A DNA stretch of 64,000 bases from Mycobacterium sp. D16Q14 (GCA_002013415.1 MAEX01000012.1:62001-126000), one strand, 5' to 3'. Counted from the first letter of the stretch, positions 24,945-34,823 are shown. Numbers and translations are program-made. The notes: generated by a model from the letters alone, not told the origin.

Positions 24945-25220
24945 ATGGTGTTGAACATCATTTGGATGATCATTCTTGGCCTGATCGTTGGCTGGATCGC
25001 CCGATTGATCGTGCCCGGCAAGGAGAACTTCGGCTGGATCGTGACAGCGTTGCTGGGCATCGTCGGCGGGTACGTCGGCGGCACGCTGGGCAGTCTGGTG
25101 TTCGCCCCACACAAGTTCACGGTGACCCCGCCGATCAATCACGCTTTCCTGGGTGCCTTAGTGGGCGCGGTGATCCTGCTGGTCGTTTACAAGTTCATCG
25201 CGGGAAAAACTAAGAGCTAG
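24945..25220 (+). CDS. GlsB/YeaQ/YmgE family (transglycosylase-associated) membrane protein
   Basis: A 91-residue, three-helix membrane protein: LNIIWMIILGLIVGWIARLIVPGK, GWIVTALLGIVGGYVGGTLGSLVF and FLGALVGAVILLVVYKFIAG. The glycine-rich packing and GWIARLIVPGK are the family signature. Function unknown beyond association with stress responses. ATG 24945 follows GAAGGAGCTAGAC. The 190 bases upstream hold its promoter and that of the divergent nitrate reductase gene; no clear motif seen there. Confidence 0.85.
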   Translation: MVLNIIWMIILGLIVGWIARLIVPGKENFGWIVTALLGIVGGYVGGTLGSLVFAPHKFTVTPPINHAFLGALVGAVILLVVYKFIAGKTKS

Positions 25221-25274
25221 TCAGCGCGGCCGGGACTCCGCCGACCGGGCATGGAAATGCCGACAGCGCATTGG

Positions 25275-25309
25275 CCGCATTGCCCACGCTGAACGCGTGG
25301 GCAATGCGG
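25275..25309. terminator. Perfect 15-bp hairpin after the GlsB-type gene
   Basis: CCGCATTGCCCACGC (25275-25289) is inverted perfectly at 25295-25309, with a five-base loop. There is no U-tract on either strand. Position between two converging genes suggests a bidirectional factor-aided or U-less terminator, a type reported in mycobacteria. An alternative is a protein-binding palindrome. Confidence 0.6.
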
Positions 25310-25310
25310 A

Positions 25311-25425
25311 TCCGATCTTCACCGATAAATGGCTCCACGGCGTCGGCCACTTCGTACGGTCCGAGGCACCAGCGGAGTTCTGCGATGTGCTCGAATCTTG
25401 GCGGGCAGAACTGGTCGAGAGCTAG
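25311..25425 (+). pseudogene. C-terminal remnant of an alpha/beta-hydrolase
   Basis: The plus frame reads PIFTDKWLHGVGHFVRSEAP then AEFCDVLESWR and ends TAG at 25423-25425. GVGHFVRSEAP is the pattern of the catalytic-histidine loop at the C-terminus of alpha/beta-hydrolases (GxGHFxxxEAP). Nothing upstream supplies the rest of the fold, and the perfect hairpin at 25275-25309 lies where it should be. Its stop shares CTAG with the apa stop. It is likely the scar of a deletion; chance resemblance is possible. Confidence 0.45.
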
Positions 25426-26447
25426 ACCGGGACCCCAGGCGCCGGCGGCGCCGCAGGAGGTGCTGGGGGCGCGGGCTGCCCCGGAGCGGCAGGCTCCGGA
25501 GCCGGTGCGCCAGGTGCCGCGGGAGCCGGTGGCGGCGGCTGGTTGGGATCGGCCGGCGGTGGCGGCGGCTGGTTGGGATCCGCGGGCGGAGGTGCCGGCT
25601 GGTTCGGATCGGCGGGCTGCCCGGCCGGAGGCGTGGCAGGAGTGGGCGGAGTCCATGGGCGAACCGAGTCGGTCAGCGCCTTGGCCACGCCCTTGTCCAC
25701 CGGGGAGGCCGCCGTGCCGAGCCAGACGATGAACCAACGATCCTTGCCCTTGCCCACGGCCGCGGCCCAGATCTGGCCGGGCTCCTTGGCGGCATCATCG
25801 AATTTGACCTCGTAGTACGAAGACGCCGCGGGCATGCCCGCGACCTCGAAGCTCTGATCCTCCTGGTTGACGCGGTTGCCCGGGTACGGCATGAAAAACT
25901 CGCCCATATCCGACGCCAGCCGGCGGGCGGCCTTCTGGTTATCGGGCTCGGCGCCCGCGAAGAGCTTGAGGTCGAGGCGACCTAGCAGGATGCTTCCGTT
26001 CGGTGCCGCCGGATTGGTCAGCAGCGCCGATCCGTAGGTGAGCCTGCGTGCATCCGACTGTGTCCAGCCTTGGGGCACAACGTAAGTGAAGCCACCTTGG
26101 TCATTGTTGACGCGTCCCCCATCTGCCGGCGCACCTGGTGCGGGCGGCGTCGCAGGCGCCGGCGTACCGGGTGGAGGTGATGCCGGGGGGGTCGTTACCG
26201 TCGTCGGAGTCTCCGGATTGGGTGCCGGTTGACCGGGAGCCGGTGTTGCTGGCGGCGGAGGTGCGTCAGTTGTCACCAGGTGGATGTCCGCCGTGCGTAC
26301 CGACGTCGGCGCCTGACTGGCCGGTCCGGCGACGAGCGTGATGGCTCCTGCCCCTGACAGCGAAGCGACCGCGATGGCGGCCGCCATCACTCGTGCCTGT
26401 TGCGCCCGCTTGCCCGCCGATGTTGCCCGTGGTTGCTGCATGTCCAT
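25422..26447 (-). CDS. apa: Apa / fibronectin-attachment protein (Pro-Ala-rich antigen)
   Basis: A 341-residue secreted protein. Signal peptide: VMAAAIAVASLSGAGAITLVA. A Pro/Thr/Ala-rich linker (about 55-110) precedes the conserved FAP domain (about 115-270: GFTYVVPQGWTQSDARRL, SSYYEVKFDD). The C-terminal tail is almost pure Pro/Ala/Gln, with ADPNQPPPPP-type repeats. In M. tuberculosis Apa is mannosylated, binds fibronectin and is a strong T-cell antigen. ATG at 26447 gives the usual short charged lead; the frame stays open upstream to 26582. Order apa-modCBA is conserved with M. tuberculosis. Confidence 0.9.
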   Translation of the reverse strand: MDMQQPRATSAGKRAQQARVMAAAIAVASLSGAGAITLVAGPASQAPTSVRTADIHLVTTDAPPPPATPAPGQPAPNPETPTTVTTPPASPPPGTPAPATPPAPGAPADGGRVNNDQGGFTYVVPQGWTQSDARRLTYGSALLTNPAAPNGSILLGRLDLKLFAGAEPDNQKAARRLASDMGEFFMPYPGNRVNQEDQSFEVAGMPAASSYYEVKFDDAAKEPGQIWAAAVGKGKDRWFIVWLGTAASPVDKGVAKALTDSVRPWTPPTPATPPAGQPADPNQPAPPPADPNQPPPPPADPNQPPPPAPAAPGAPAPEPAAPGQPAPPAPPAAPPAPGVPV

Positions 26448-26621
26448 GAACGTACCGTTTTGTCCTGCACGTGCAAGCGTAACCGGCAATCGGCGCGCCC
26501 GATTTGCCGACTGCTGCCAGTGGCGCCACTTCGCGACCATTCGATGCGGTGGCAAGGGGTTTGGCTGACCAGAAGCAAACATAGGTTTCCTTTCAAAGGC
26601 TACCGAAATCCACGTCCCCAG

Positions 26622-27689
26622 CTATTGCGCCGCCTGGATGACGACCTCATGGGCCTTCACGGCAAAGTATGCCGACGCCTCGGGTGCCAGCTTGAGTTCT
26701 GCCGCGGCGGCCGCGGTGATATGTGCGGTGAATATCGTGGCTCCGGCAGAGGCCGTTACAACCACGGTGTCCGCATGGGCGCTCAGGGTCGTCACTGACA
26801 CGGCGATGACGTTGCGCGGGCTACCCCCTGGTGGGGACAGATGCACACCGACGGCACGCGGCCCAAACACTGCGATGGCGCGCTGGCCCCGCGCGGGACT
26901 TCCGGTGCCGGACCACACACCATGGATGACAAGGTCGTCGACGTGCAGCGCGCCGTCCTCGCCCACGGTGCCGTCGAGGAGGTTCACTCCCGCGAATCGG
27001 GCGCCAAATTGGCTGGTCGGCCGGGCCAAGACGGTGGTGGTTTCGCCCAGCTCGGCGATTCGGCCGGAGTCCAGCACCATCACACGGTCGGCGATGGCGA
27101 CCGCATCTATGATGTCGTGGGTCACGATCAGGGCGCTCTGTCCGTCGCGGCCCAGCACCCGACCGAGTAGTGCCCGGATGGCCGGGGCACTCTCGGCGTC
27201 GAGACCGGACAGAGGCTCGTCGAGCAGCACCAGTTCGGGTTCGGTGGCCAGCGCGCGTGCGATGGCCACCCGCTGTGCCTGTCCCCCGGACAGTTCACCG
27301 GGTCGGCGTCCTGCGAGATCGCGGGCGCCGACCGAATCGAGCCACTGATCACGTATGCCGGGCACCGCGTCACGGTGCCGTCCGCGCATCCCGAATTCGA
27401 CGTTGCATGCGACCGTCAGGTGCGGGAACAACAACGCTTCCTGCAGCAGAAGCGCGGTCCGCCGGCGGTGCGTGGGGACGAAAGTGCCAGTGGCACAGTT
27501 CGTCAGCACGTGGTCGCCGAGGCATATCTCACCGGAGTCGGGTCGCAGCAGTCCGGCGATGAGCCCGAGCAACGTGGACTTGCCCGCCCCATTGGGGCCG
27601 ACAATCGCCACCGTCTCTCCGGGCGCAACGGTGAATGTGGCCCGGAGTCCACGCCCGGAATGACCTGCGTCGAATCGGAGTTCACTCAT
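26622..27689 (-). CDS. modC: Molybdate ABC transporter ATP-binding protein ModC
   Basis: A 355-residue ATPase. Walker [10 protein letters not shown], signature [15 protein letters not shown] and Walker [13 protein letters not shown] lie in the first 230 residues; a C-terminal Mop/TOBE domain ([35 protein letters not shown]) binds molybdate and modulates transport. ATG at 27689 overlaps the modB stop (ATGA). Third gene of modABC; it energises molybdate import for molybdopterin enzymes such as the nitrate reductase upstream in the window. Confidence 0.93.
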   Translation of the reverse strand: MSELRFDAGHSGRGLRATFTVAPGETVAIVGPNGAGKSTLLGLIAGLLRPDSGEICLGDHVLTNCATGTFVPTHRRRTALLLQEALLFPHLTVACNVEFGMRGRHRDAVPGIRDQWLDSVGARDLAGRRPGELSGGQAQRVAIARALATEPELVLLDEPLSGLDAESAPAIRALLGRVLGRDGQSALIVTHDIIDAVAIADRVMVLDSGRIAELGETTTVLARPTSQFGARFAGVNLLDGTVGEDGALHVDDLVIHGVWSGTGSPARGQRAIAVFGPRAVGVHLSPPGGSPRNVIAVSVTTLSAHADTVVVTASAGATIFTAHITAAAAAELKLAPEASAYFAVKAHEVVIQAAQ

Positions 27690-28483
27690 CGCCGCCACCC
27701 GTCCGGGCGCCAGGTCCGTGCGCCGACGACGGCCAGGACAACCGCTGCCACCGCCACCAGCAGCAGTGAAAGCGCCACCGCCGATTGCGCATCGGATTCG
27801 CGTTGCAGATAGATCTCCAGCGGCAGAGTGCGCGTGACGCCCTGCCGTGAACCCGCGAAGGTCAAGGTGGCACCGAATTCACCCAGCGAGCGCGCGAAGG
27901 CCAACACCGTGCCCGACATCAGCGCCGGCATCACCAGTGGCAGCGATACGCGACACAGCACAGTGGTCGGCGGTGCCCCCAAGCTGGCCGCCACGTGGTC
28001 ATAGCGCTCCCCCGTCGTGACCAGCGCACCCTCGAGGCTGATGACGAGAAACGGCAGCGATACGAAGGTCTGCGCCAGCACCACGGCGGAGGTCGAAAAA
28101 GCTATCCGGATTCCTGCGGTGTCCAGGTAGTGCCCGAGCAGCCCCAGCTTGCCGAAGGCATACAGCAGCGCGATTCCGCCGACGACCGGTGGCAGCACCA
28201 GGGGCAGCAGAATCAACGGGCGCAGCAGCCGGGTCAGCCAACCCGGCCCGCGGGCCAACACAATGGCCAGCGGCACCCCCAGTAGCAGACATAGCGTTGT
28301 GCTTGCGAGGCATGTCCGGAGGCTCAGCGCCAGCGCCGCCCGCGAGGCGGGGCTCGTGACCAGCGCCGGGAACTGCGCCCAGTCGGCCTTCACCACGAGT
28401 GCCAGCAACGGCAGCACGATGAGCCCCGCTCCGATGGCCGCCGGCAGATAGACCCACCGCGGCAGACCGGGCGCCGACGTCAC
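27686..28483 (-). CDS. modB: Molybdate ABC transporter permease ModB
   Basis: A 265-residue permease with six membrane segments. The EAA cytoplasmic loop is clear ([33 protein letters not shown]), as is the ModB-type [17 protein letters not shown]. The GTG start overlaps the modA stop (GTGA) and its stop overlaps modC, so the three genes are translationally coupled. Confidence 0.93.
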   Translation of the reverse strand: MTSAPGLPRWVYLPAAIGAGLIVLPLLALVVKADWAQFPALVTSPASRAALALSLRTCLASTTLCLLLGVPLAIVLARGPGWLTRLLRPLILLPLVLPPVVGGIALLYAFGKLGLLGHYLDTAGIRIAFSTSAVVLAQTFVSLPFLVISLEGALVTTGERYDHVAASLGAPPTTVLCRVSLPLVMPALMSGTVLAFARSLGEFGATLTFAGSRQGVTRTLPLEIYLQRESDAQSAVALSLLLVAVAAVVLAVVGARTWRPDGWRR

Positions 28484-29286
28484 GGCGCGGAGAACCCCGC
28501 CGCCGCCAGAGTCTTGTGTCCAACGTCCCCGGTGACGGTTTCGATGAACTGGTTCGCGCGTTCCGGATTGCGCGAATTCGCCGTCACCGCAATGGGATAG
28601 GTGTTGACGATGGACCGTGCTTCGGGGAACCCGACGGCGGTGACCTTGTCACCGGCGGCCTTGGCATCGGTGACATACACCAGACCGGCGTCGGCTTGTC
28701 CCGCGATCACCTTGTTGAGCACGTCGGTCACCGAGGACTCCTCGCTGACCGGATTCAAGTGCACTCCAGTCTCCTTGGAGCCAGTGGCGGCCGCCGCACC
28801 GCACGGTACCTGCGGTGCGCACACCACCACGTCGAGACCCGGACGTGCCAGGTCGGCGAAGGTGGCGATGCCCTTCGGATTACCCGGGGCGGTGACGATC
28901 GTGAGCGTGTTGGCGGCGAAGTCGACGGGATTGATGACCGTGTGCGCTTTCCACGCCTTATCCATATTGGCCGAGTCCGCGGTGGCGAGCACATCGGCCT
29001 CGGCGCCCTGGGTGAGCTGCGTGACCAGGTCCGAGGAGCCGGCGAAGGTGAAGTCGACCGTGGTTCCGGCGTGGGTGGACTCGAACGACTTCCCAATCTC
29101 GGTGAACGCCTTGCGCAGCGATGCGGCGGCCAGCACGTGCAACCGGACAGAGGCGGCCTCCGGGCCTTTTGACGAGCCCGTTGCGTTGTCAGTGGGTGCC
29201 GATCGCGATCCGCAACCGGACATGGTCAGCGAACCCGTGAAAAGAACCGCGACGAGAAGTTTCCATGCTCTGCTGGTCACCACCAC
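28480..29286 (-). CDS. modA: Molybdate-binding lipoprotein ModA
   Basis: A 268-residue substrate-binding lipoprotein. Lipobox TMSGC near residue 25. The ModA fold is evident: [48 protein letters not shown], and [27 protein letters not shown]. It captures molybdate or tungstate for ModBC. Three consecutive GTG codons make the exact start uncertain by one or two residues. The 195 bases upstream, shared with a divergent SDR gene, hold the promoters; no ModE-like site recognised. Confidence 0.93.
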   Translation of the reverse strand: MVVTSRAWKLLVAVLFTGSLTMSGCGSRSAPTDNATGSSKGPEAASVRLHVLAAASLRKAFTEIGKSFESTHAGTTVDFTFAGSSDLVTQLTQGAEADVLATADSANMDKAWKAHTVINPVDFAANTLTIVTAPGNPKGIATFADLARPGLDVVVCAPQVPCGAAAATGSKETGVHLNPVSEESSVTDVLNKVIAGQADAGLVYVTDAKAAGDKVTAVGFPEARSIVNTYPIAVTANSRNPERANQFIETVTGDVGHKTLAAAGFSAP

Positions 29287-29481
29287 GACCCTAGCGGTCG
29301 CTGGGCCGATATGCGGTGGTCGAGGGTATTGCTACCGTCCAGTAATATTGGGCGTCAAACCCGTGCGACCCGGCCGCCAAATCCGGGGTATGAGGTCCGG
29401 GTTGTGTCACGATCAAGCTGATCAGGCCTGGCTTCAGGTGCGGATTGGTAAGGCTTTCAGGAAGGTAGGGAAGGTACCGCC

Positions 29482-30165
29482 ATGGACGTACTGGTAACCG
29501 GAGCGGTTAACGAGGTCGGCCGGGTGGTGGCTGCGGAGTTCCGCAACGCCGGCCATCGGGTCGTCATCACCGGCCCCAACGCGGACGAGCTGGAGATCGC
29601 CGCCAAGGAACTCGAGGTCGACGCCATCGTGTGCGACAACTCCGACCCCGACAGCCTCGAGGAGAACCTCGAGCTGTTCCCCCAGCACCTCGACGCCATT
29701 GTCAACATCCCCAACCCGGTCTGGACCGAGCCCGGCCCGCATCTGGGCACCCTCACCGACACCGGAGAGGCCTGGCTGTCGCGGTACGAGTCCAGCGTCC
29801 TGACCGCCGTGCTGACGGTACAGGCCATCGGAGACCACCTGCGTTCCGGTGCGGCCATCGTCAACCTGTGCACATTGGGCACTCGCGACCGATCGGGCGC
29901 AACCACTGCCGCCAAGGCCGCACTATCGGCGTGGACCGCCGAGCAGGCCGAGCGAATGGGCACCCGCGGGATCACCATCAACACCATCGCGCCCGGGCAG
30001 TCTGCCGAGGCCAACTACGACGGCCTCGACAGGGCCGAGGATGCACAGGATCTGGTCGGTGCCGAGATCGCCCGGCTGGCCTTGTTCCTCACCAGCCCCC
30101 AGGCACGTCACATCACCGGTCAGACCCTGCACGTGAGCCGCGGCGTTCCGGCCGGCGTCAGCTAA
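29482..30165 (+). CDS. SDR family protein lacking the catalytic tyrosine (Rv1856c-like)
   Basis: A 227-residue short-chain dehydrogenase-fold protein. The nucleotide motif is VTGAVNEVGR. At the active site, where YxxxK is expected, the sequence is ATTAAKAALSAW: the lysine is present but the tyrosine position is threonine. The C-terminal half (GTRGITINTIAPGQS, EIARLALFLTSPQARHITGQTLHVS) is fully SDR-like. Likely a non-catalytic or altered reductase. AAGGT precedes the ATG. Its place between modA and an LLM gene matches Rv1856c in M. tuberculosis. Confidence 0.85.
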   Translation: MDVLVTGAVNEVGRVVAAEFRNAGHRVVITGPNADELEIAAKELEVDAIVCDNSDPDSLEENLELFPQHLDAIVNIPNPVWTEPGPHLGTLTDTGEAWLSRYESSVLTAVLTVQAIGDHLRSGAAIVNLCTLGTRDRSGATTAAKAALSAWTAEQAERMGTRGITINTIAPGQSAEANYDGLDRAEDAQDLVGAEIARLALFLTSPQARHITGQTLHVSRGVPAGVS

Positions 30166-30170
30166 TTTGT

Positions 30171-30190
30171 AGCTAGAGTGCACTCCAGCT
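30171..30190. promoter_or_regulatory. 20-bp near-perfect palindrome upstream of the LLM gene
   Basis: AGCTAGAGTG and CACTCCAGCT form an inverted repeat with one mismatched pair, centred on GAGTGCACTC. It begins six bases after the SDR stop and about 70 before the LLM start, a typical place for a repressor-type operator. No regulator in the window is obviously linked. Confidence 0.45.
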
Positions 30191-30261
30191 CCAAATCTTC
30201 GAATTGCCTTGCGGGGCAAGACAGTAATACCGCATCGGCGGATCGCGCGTAGGCTGGCCGA

Positions 30262-31245
30262 GTGACCATTCGGCTCGGATATCAGATCCCCAATTTCTCC
30301 TACGGCACCGGCGTGGCCGAACTCTTCCCCACCGTCGTCAACCAGGCGCGCGAAGCGGAGGCGTCAGGTTTCGACACCGTCTTCCTGATGGATCACTTCT
30401 ATCAGCTGCCCATGATCGGCACCCCTGATCAGCCCATGCTGGAGGCCTATACGGCCCTGGGGGCACTGGCGAGTGCCACTAGCACCATTCAGCTGTCCAC
30501 GCTGGTCACCGGCAATACCTACCGAAACCCGACCCTGCTCGCCAAGGCCGTCACCACGCTCGATGTGGTCAGCGGTGGACGCGCGATCCTGGGTATCGGC
30601 GCGGGATGGTTCGAGCTGGAACACCAGCAGCTCGGGTTCGATTTCGGCACGTTCACCGACCGCTTCGAGCGGTTAAGCGAAGCGCTCGAGATCATTCCGC
30701 CCATGCTCCGCGGTGAGCGCCCCACCTTCGAAGGCAAGTACTACCGCGCCGAGACAGCGCTGAACGAACCGCGGATCCGTCCGCACATACCGATCATGAT
30801 CGGCGGCAGCGGCGAGAAGAAAACGTTCGGTCTGGCGGTTAAGTACGCCGATCACCTGAATCTGCTCAGCGCGCTGGACGAGATCCCACACAAGTTGTCG
30901 GTACTGAGGCAGCGCTGCGAGGAGGCGGGTCGCGACCCGGCCACGCTGGAGACCTCGGCCTTCTTCTCGGTCTTCATCGACGACGATTCGGCTACAGCCT
31001 GGAAACTGGCTGCCGAACAGTTGCGCAAGAACGGCCTTGACCTGGAGACCCTGCCCGAGGATGTCCGGGCACAGGTGCTCGGACGCACTTTGGTGGGTAG
31101 CCCGGAGGAAATCGCCGAGCAGGTGCAAACCCGGGTGCTCGATCAGGGAATCGACTCCGTCACCCTCAACGCCACCGCCAACGGGCACGTCCCTGGTGTG
31201 GTGGAGCTGATCGGCAACACTCTTCGCCCGTTGTTCAAGGACTAG
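30262..31245 (+). CDS. LLM-class F420-dependent oxidoreductase (Rv1855c-like)
   Basis: A 327-residue luciferase-like enzyme: IRLGYQIPNFSYGTG, AREAEASGFDTVFLMDHFYQLP, TLDVVSGGRAILGIGAGWFELEHQQLGFDF, PIMIGGSGEKKTFGLAVKYADHLNL. These are the TIGR03560 subfamily hallmarks. F420H2 dependence is expected from the family; the substrate is unknown. GTG start. It follows the SDR gene on the same strand, in conserved order. Confidence 0.9.
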   Translation: MTIRLGYQIPNFSYGTGVAELFPTVVNQAREAEASGFDTVFLMDHFYQLPMIGTPDQPMLEAYTALGALASATSTIQLSTLVTGNTYRNPTLLAKAVTTLDVVSGGRAILGIGAGWFELEHQQLGFDFGTFTDRFERLSEALEIIPPMLRGERPTFEGKYYRAETALNEPRIRPHIPIMIGGSGEKKTFGLAVKYADHLNLLSALDEIPHKLSVLRQRCEEAGRDPATLETSAFFSVFIDDDSATAWKLAAEQLRKNGLDLETLPEDVRAQVLGRTLVGSPEEIAEQVQTRVLDQGIDSVTLNATANGHVPGVVELIGNTLRPLFKD

Positions 31246-31294
31246 TCGGACGGATTCGGTCTCTATCGCGCGATCCTTCGGCAGGATGTGGGAT

Positions 31295-31891
31295 ATGGAC
31301 GCGCCGTTCAGCTTGAAACCCGCTGCTTGCGCGGTGACGGCCCTCCTTCCCGGGGTATCGGACGACGCGCTGGACAACTCGACTCCCTGTACCGAGCTCA
31401 CGGTCCGTGCGCTGCTGAATCACCTGCTGGGTCTGTCGATGGCCTTCCGATACGTCGTCCAGCCCGAGGAAGCCGCGGCGCTCGGGATGGACCTCTCCGG
31501 CCCGTCGTTCTCCGAGGACCTTGATCCGCAGTGGCGGACCTTGTTACCGCAACGTCTCGCCGACCTCGTCGAGACCTGGGCGCAGCCCCGGTCCTGGGAC
31601 GGAGAGTCGACCATCGCGGGAACCGTCATGCCCAATGACCAGGTGGCAATGGTGGCCCTCGATGAACTGGTACTGCACGGCTGGGATTTGGCGGCGGCGA
31701 CCGGGCAGCCGTTCGACCTGCCCCTGGGCACCGATCCGGCCCTGTACGGGTTCATCAGTGCGCTCGCTTCCGACACCGGAATTCCCGGTTTGTTCGGTCC
31801 GCAGCGGCCCATTTCCCCGGGTGCCCCACAGTTCGATCACATGCTCGCCATGTCGGGACGTGATCCAGCCTGGCGACCACAGGACGTGTGA
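31295..31891 (+). CDS. TIGR03086 family metal-binding protein (DinB/MDMPI fold)
   Basis: A 198-residue protein of the mycothiol-dependent maleylpyruvate isomerase-like fold. It shows TPCTELTVRALLNHLLGLS, where the histidine after LLN is a metal ligand, and LDELVLHGWDLAAATGQP with the second histidine. The family binds zinc or another divalent metal and may use mycothiol. Start at 31295 or nine bases upstream. It sits between the LLM and ndh genes. Confidence 0.8.
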   Translation: MDAPFSLKPAACAVTALLPGVSDDALDNSTPCTELTVRALLNHLLGLSMAFRYVVQPEEAAALGMDLSGPSFSEDLDPQWRTLLPQRLADLVETWAQPRSWDGESTIAGTVMPNDQVAMVALDELVLHGWDLAAATGQPFDLPLGTDPALYGFISALASDTGIPGLFGPQRPISPGAPQFDHMLAMSGRDPAWRPQDV

Positions 31892-32014
31892 GATATTTCG
31901 CTAAACTAACTGACGCGACGTGAGGGGAAATCCCGACTACGGTTGGGGTGTTGCACCAAGTGTCAGACAAGGTGAATAACCCCAGTTGAGACACCATTCG
32001 ATGAGGAGTGATCG

Positions 32015-33469
32015 ATGAGCACGACACCAGACGCCGCCAGCTCTGCGGCGCCTGTCGAGGCCAATCCGAAGCCCAAGATCAAGGACGCGCTGACACCGAA
32101 ACACCGGGTCGTCATCATCGGGTCGGGGTTCGGCGGCCTGACCGCCGCGAAGACGCTCAAGCGCGCCAACGTCGATGTCACGCTGATCGCGCGCACCACT
32201 CATCACCTGTTCCAGCCGCTGCTGTACCAAGTGGCCACCGGGATCATCTCCGAAGGCGAGATCGCTCCCCCGACGCGGCAGATCTTGAAGGACCAGGACA
32301 ACGCCCAGGTCGTTCTCGGCGATGTGACGAGCATCGACCTGGAGAATCAGGTGGTCCACTCCTCGCTACTGGGTCACGACTACTCCACGCCCTACGACAG
32401 CCTGATCGTCGCCGCGGGCGCGGGCCAGTCGTACTTCGGAAATGACCACTTCGCCGAGTGGGCCCCGGGCATGAAGTCCATTGACGACGCTCTCGAGCTG
32501 CGCGGTCGCATCCTGGGCGCCTTCGAACAGGCCGAGCGCTCCAGCGATCCCGTCCGGCGCCGCAAGCTCATGACCTTCACCGTGGTGGGTGCCGGTCCGA
32601 CCGGCGTCGAAATGGCCGGGCAGATCGCCGAACTGGCCAACGAGACCCTCAAGGGCACCTTCCGGCACATCGACCCGACCGATGCGCGGGTCATCCTGCT
32701 CGATGCCGCGACGGCGGTGCTGCCGCCCTTCGGCCCGAAGCTGGGAGACAAGGCGCGCAAGCGTTTGGAGAAGCTCGGTGTTGAGATCCAGTTGGGTGCC
32801 ATGGTCACCGACGTGGACCGCAACGGCCTGACCGTCAAGCACTCCGACGGCACCGTTGAACGCATCGAGTCCTGGTGCAAGGTGTGGTCGGCAGGTGTGT
32901 CCGCGAGCCCCCTGGGCAAGAACTTGGCCGAGCAGTCGGGTGTCGAGCTGGACCGCGCCGGACGCGTGAAGGTTGGTGCCGACCTGTCGATTCCGGGTCA
33001 CCCCAACGTCTTCGTGGTCGGCGACATGATGGCGGTCGACGGCGTGCCCGGAGTCGCTCAGGGCGCCATTCAGGGTGGGCGCTATGCGGCCAAGCAGATC
33101 AAGGCCGAGCTGAAGGGGAGTAGCTCCGCAGAACGCCCCCCGTTCAAGTTCTTCGACAAGGGTTCGATGGCCACCGTGTCGCGGTACAGCGCGGTGTGCA
33201 AGATCGGCCGGTTGGAGTTCAGCGGGTTCATCGCGTGGGTCATGTGGTTGGCGCTGCACCTCGTCTACCTGGTTGGGTTCAAGAACCGGCTGGTGACGCT
33301 GATCCTGTGGTCCATCGCCTTCGTGACGCGCTCGCGTGGGCAGATGGCGATCACCGAACAGCAGGCCTGGGCGCGAACACGTCTGGATCAGCTTGAGGAG
33401 CTCGTCGCGGAGAAGAACGGCGACGATGAAGAGATCGCACAGCCGGAAGAGGAAAAAGCCGCGAGTTAG
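32015..33469 (+). CDS. ndh: Type II NADH dehydrogenase
   Basis: A 484-residue non-proton-pumping NADH:menaquinone oxidoreductase. Two Rossmann motifs, VIIGSGFGGLTAAKTL (FAD, about residue 33) and VVGAGPTGVEMAGQIAEL (NADH, about residue 190), plus FVVGDMMAVDGVPGVAQGAIQGGRYAAKQI. The C-terminal amphipathic stretch with FIAWVMWLALHLVYLVGF is the membrane anchor seen in mycobacterial Ndh. GAGGAG precedes the ATG. It is the main entry point of NADH electrons in mycobacteria and a drug target. Confidence 0.95.
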   Translation: MSTTPDAASSAAPVEANPKPKIKDALTPKHRVVIIGSGFGGLTAAKTLKRANVDVTLIARTTHHLFQPLLYQVATGIISEGEIAPPTRQILKDQDNAQVVLGDVTSIDLENQVVHSSLLGHDYSTPYDSLIVAAGAGQSYFGNDHFAEWAPGMKSIDDALELRGRILGAFEQAERSSDPVRRRKLMTFTVVGAGPTGVEMAGQIAELANETLKGTFRHIDPTDARVILLDAATAVLPPFGPKLGDKARKRLEKLGVEIQLGAMVTDVDRNGLTVKHSDGTVERIESWCKVWSAGVSASPLGKNLAEQSGVELDRAGRVKVGADLSIPGHPNVFVVGDMMAVDGVPGVAQGAIQGGRYAAKQIKAELKGSSSAERPPFKFFDKGSMATVSRYSAVCKIGRLEFSGFIAWVMWLALHLVYLVGFKNRLVTLILWSIAFVTRSRGQMAITEQQAWARTRLDQLEELVAEKNGDDEEIAQPEEEKAAS

Positions 33470-33475
33470 TCGCGG

Positions 33476-34123
33476 TTAGTCGGACGGAAGACGCCGCCCC
33501 TGCCACGTGAGCAGGGTGGCGTCGCCCGCGAGGCGCAGCACGGTGGCGTCAACCGGACCGGACTGAGCGGAATCATTTGCGGGGTAGCGCAATTCGCTGA
33601 TCAGTGCCAGCGGGCAGCCCAATTCGTCATCGGTCACCGATCCGGCGCCGAACTCCACGCGGTGCCGCAGCAGCGGGCGATCGTCGATATCCGCGTCGAG
33701 CTGGCCACTCCAAAATCCCGACGACTCCCCTGCTCTTCCGATCTGCACGCGCTCACGCAGTCGCAGGCTCGCGTCGACCGATCCGCGAACGGTGACGTGC
33801 GAGTGGTGGGAGGCGTTGGCCGCCACGATGGTGGGCGCGGGGTCTAGATCCAGCCTGCCTGCCACCGAACAGTCCCAGGCCATCCAGGACTGGAGCGTAT
33901 CGCGGCCGGGCAGGGCCACCGCGGCCGCCACGGATCGCACCTTCAGCAGCACCCCTTCGCCGACTTCGATGCGTACCGAGATCTCGTCGCCACCAAGCGG
34001 ACTCGCCGCCACTCCGACCAGATGCACGGTGTCGGCGTCGGTGAGTCGCCCCTGCAGGCTTCCCGAACAGCGCAACCGTGGGAGTCGGCCCTTTTCCGCA
34101 ATGATCTCGACGTCAGTGCGCAT
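33476..34123 (-). CDS. ureD: Urease accessory protein UreD
   Basis: A 215-residue urease chaperone, last gene of the operon. Recognisable parts: [23 protein letters not shown] and [23 protein letters not shown]. UreD scaffolds apo-urease with UreF and UreG during nickel insertion. Short relative to typical UreD (about 270), as in M. tuberculosis. Its start overlaps the ureG stop by 11 bases. It converges on ndh with six bases between stops. Confidence 0.9.
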   Translation of the reverse strand: MRTDVEIIAEKGRLPRLRCSGSLQGRLTDADTVHLVGVAASPLGGDEISVRIEVGEGVLLKVRSVAAAVALPGRDTLQSWMAWDCSVAGRLDLDPAPTIVAANASHHSHVTVRGSVDASLRLRERVQIGRAGESSGFWSGQLDADIDDRPLLRHRVEFGAGSVTDDELGCPLALISELRYPANDSAQSGPVDATVLRLAGDATLLTWQGRRLPSD

Positions 34124-34787
34124 GGTCCAGATGGTGCCGCACCCACGCCAACACTTCGGCGGCCGTCGGGTCCTCCGTCAGCGAGATCATCGCCGTTGGC
34201 CGACCGTCGCGCACCGCCGCCGCATCACGGGCCATCACGCCCAGATCGGCCCCCACCATGGGTGCAAGATCTGTCTTGTTGATGACCAGCAAGTCCGAGA
34301 AGGTAACGCCGGGACCGCCTTTGCGTGGCACCTTGTCGCCGCCGGCGACGTCGACCACGAAGATCTGCACGTCGATCAGGCCCGAGGAGAAGGTGGCTGT
34401 CAGGTTATCGCCGCCCGATTCGACGAGGATGAGGTCGAGCGGATCATTGGTGGCGATGAGATCCTCGATGGCATCCAGGTTCGCGGTGATGTCGTCGCGG
34501 ATCGCGGTGTGTGGGCAGCCACCGGTCTGCACCGCAGTGATGCGCTTGTCGGGAAGCACCGCATGGCGGCGCAGGAAGTCGGCGTCCTCAGTGGTGTAGA
34601 TGTCGTTGGTCAGTACCGCCACCGAGATCTCGTCACGCAGCGTACGGCACAGCGCGGCAACCAGCGCGGTCTTACCGGATCCCACCGGCCCGCCGATCCC
34701 AACGCGCAGCGGCTCCCCCGGTTGACGGACCCGACGCGGCCTATCGATGTGCTGATGGGGCTGGCCGTCGAGGAGGTGCGGTGGCAT
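34113..34787 (-). CDS. ureG: Urease accessory GTPase UreG
   Basis: A 224-residue SIMIBI GTPase: P-loop [18 protein letters not shown], nickel-binding CPH in [28 protein letters not shown] and [11 protein letters not shown] short histidine-bearing N-terminus ([13 protein letters not shown]) may help nickel binding. GTP hydrolysis drives nickel delivery to UreC. No ureE is present, as is usual in mycobacteria. Confidence 0.95.
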   Translation of the reverse strand: MPPHLLDGQPHQHIDRPRRVRQPGEPLRVGIGGPVGSGKTALVAALCRTLRDEISVAVLTNDIYTTEDADFLRRHAVLPDKRITAVQTGGCPHTAIRDDITANLDAIEDLIATNDPLDLILVESGGDNLTATFSSGLIDVQIFVVDVAGGDKVPRKGGPGVTFSDLLVINKTDLAPMVGADLGVMARDAAAVRDGRPTAMISLTEDPTAAEVLAWVRHHLDHAH

Positions 34788-34823
34788 GTTGATCCAATCG
34801 TGGTTGTACGTGCAAACCTAAAA

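Noticed and set aside
25480..25640. GC-rich short tandem repeats resembling a minisatellite
   Set aside because: They encode the ADPNQPPPPP-type proline repeats of Apa and are explained by the protein.
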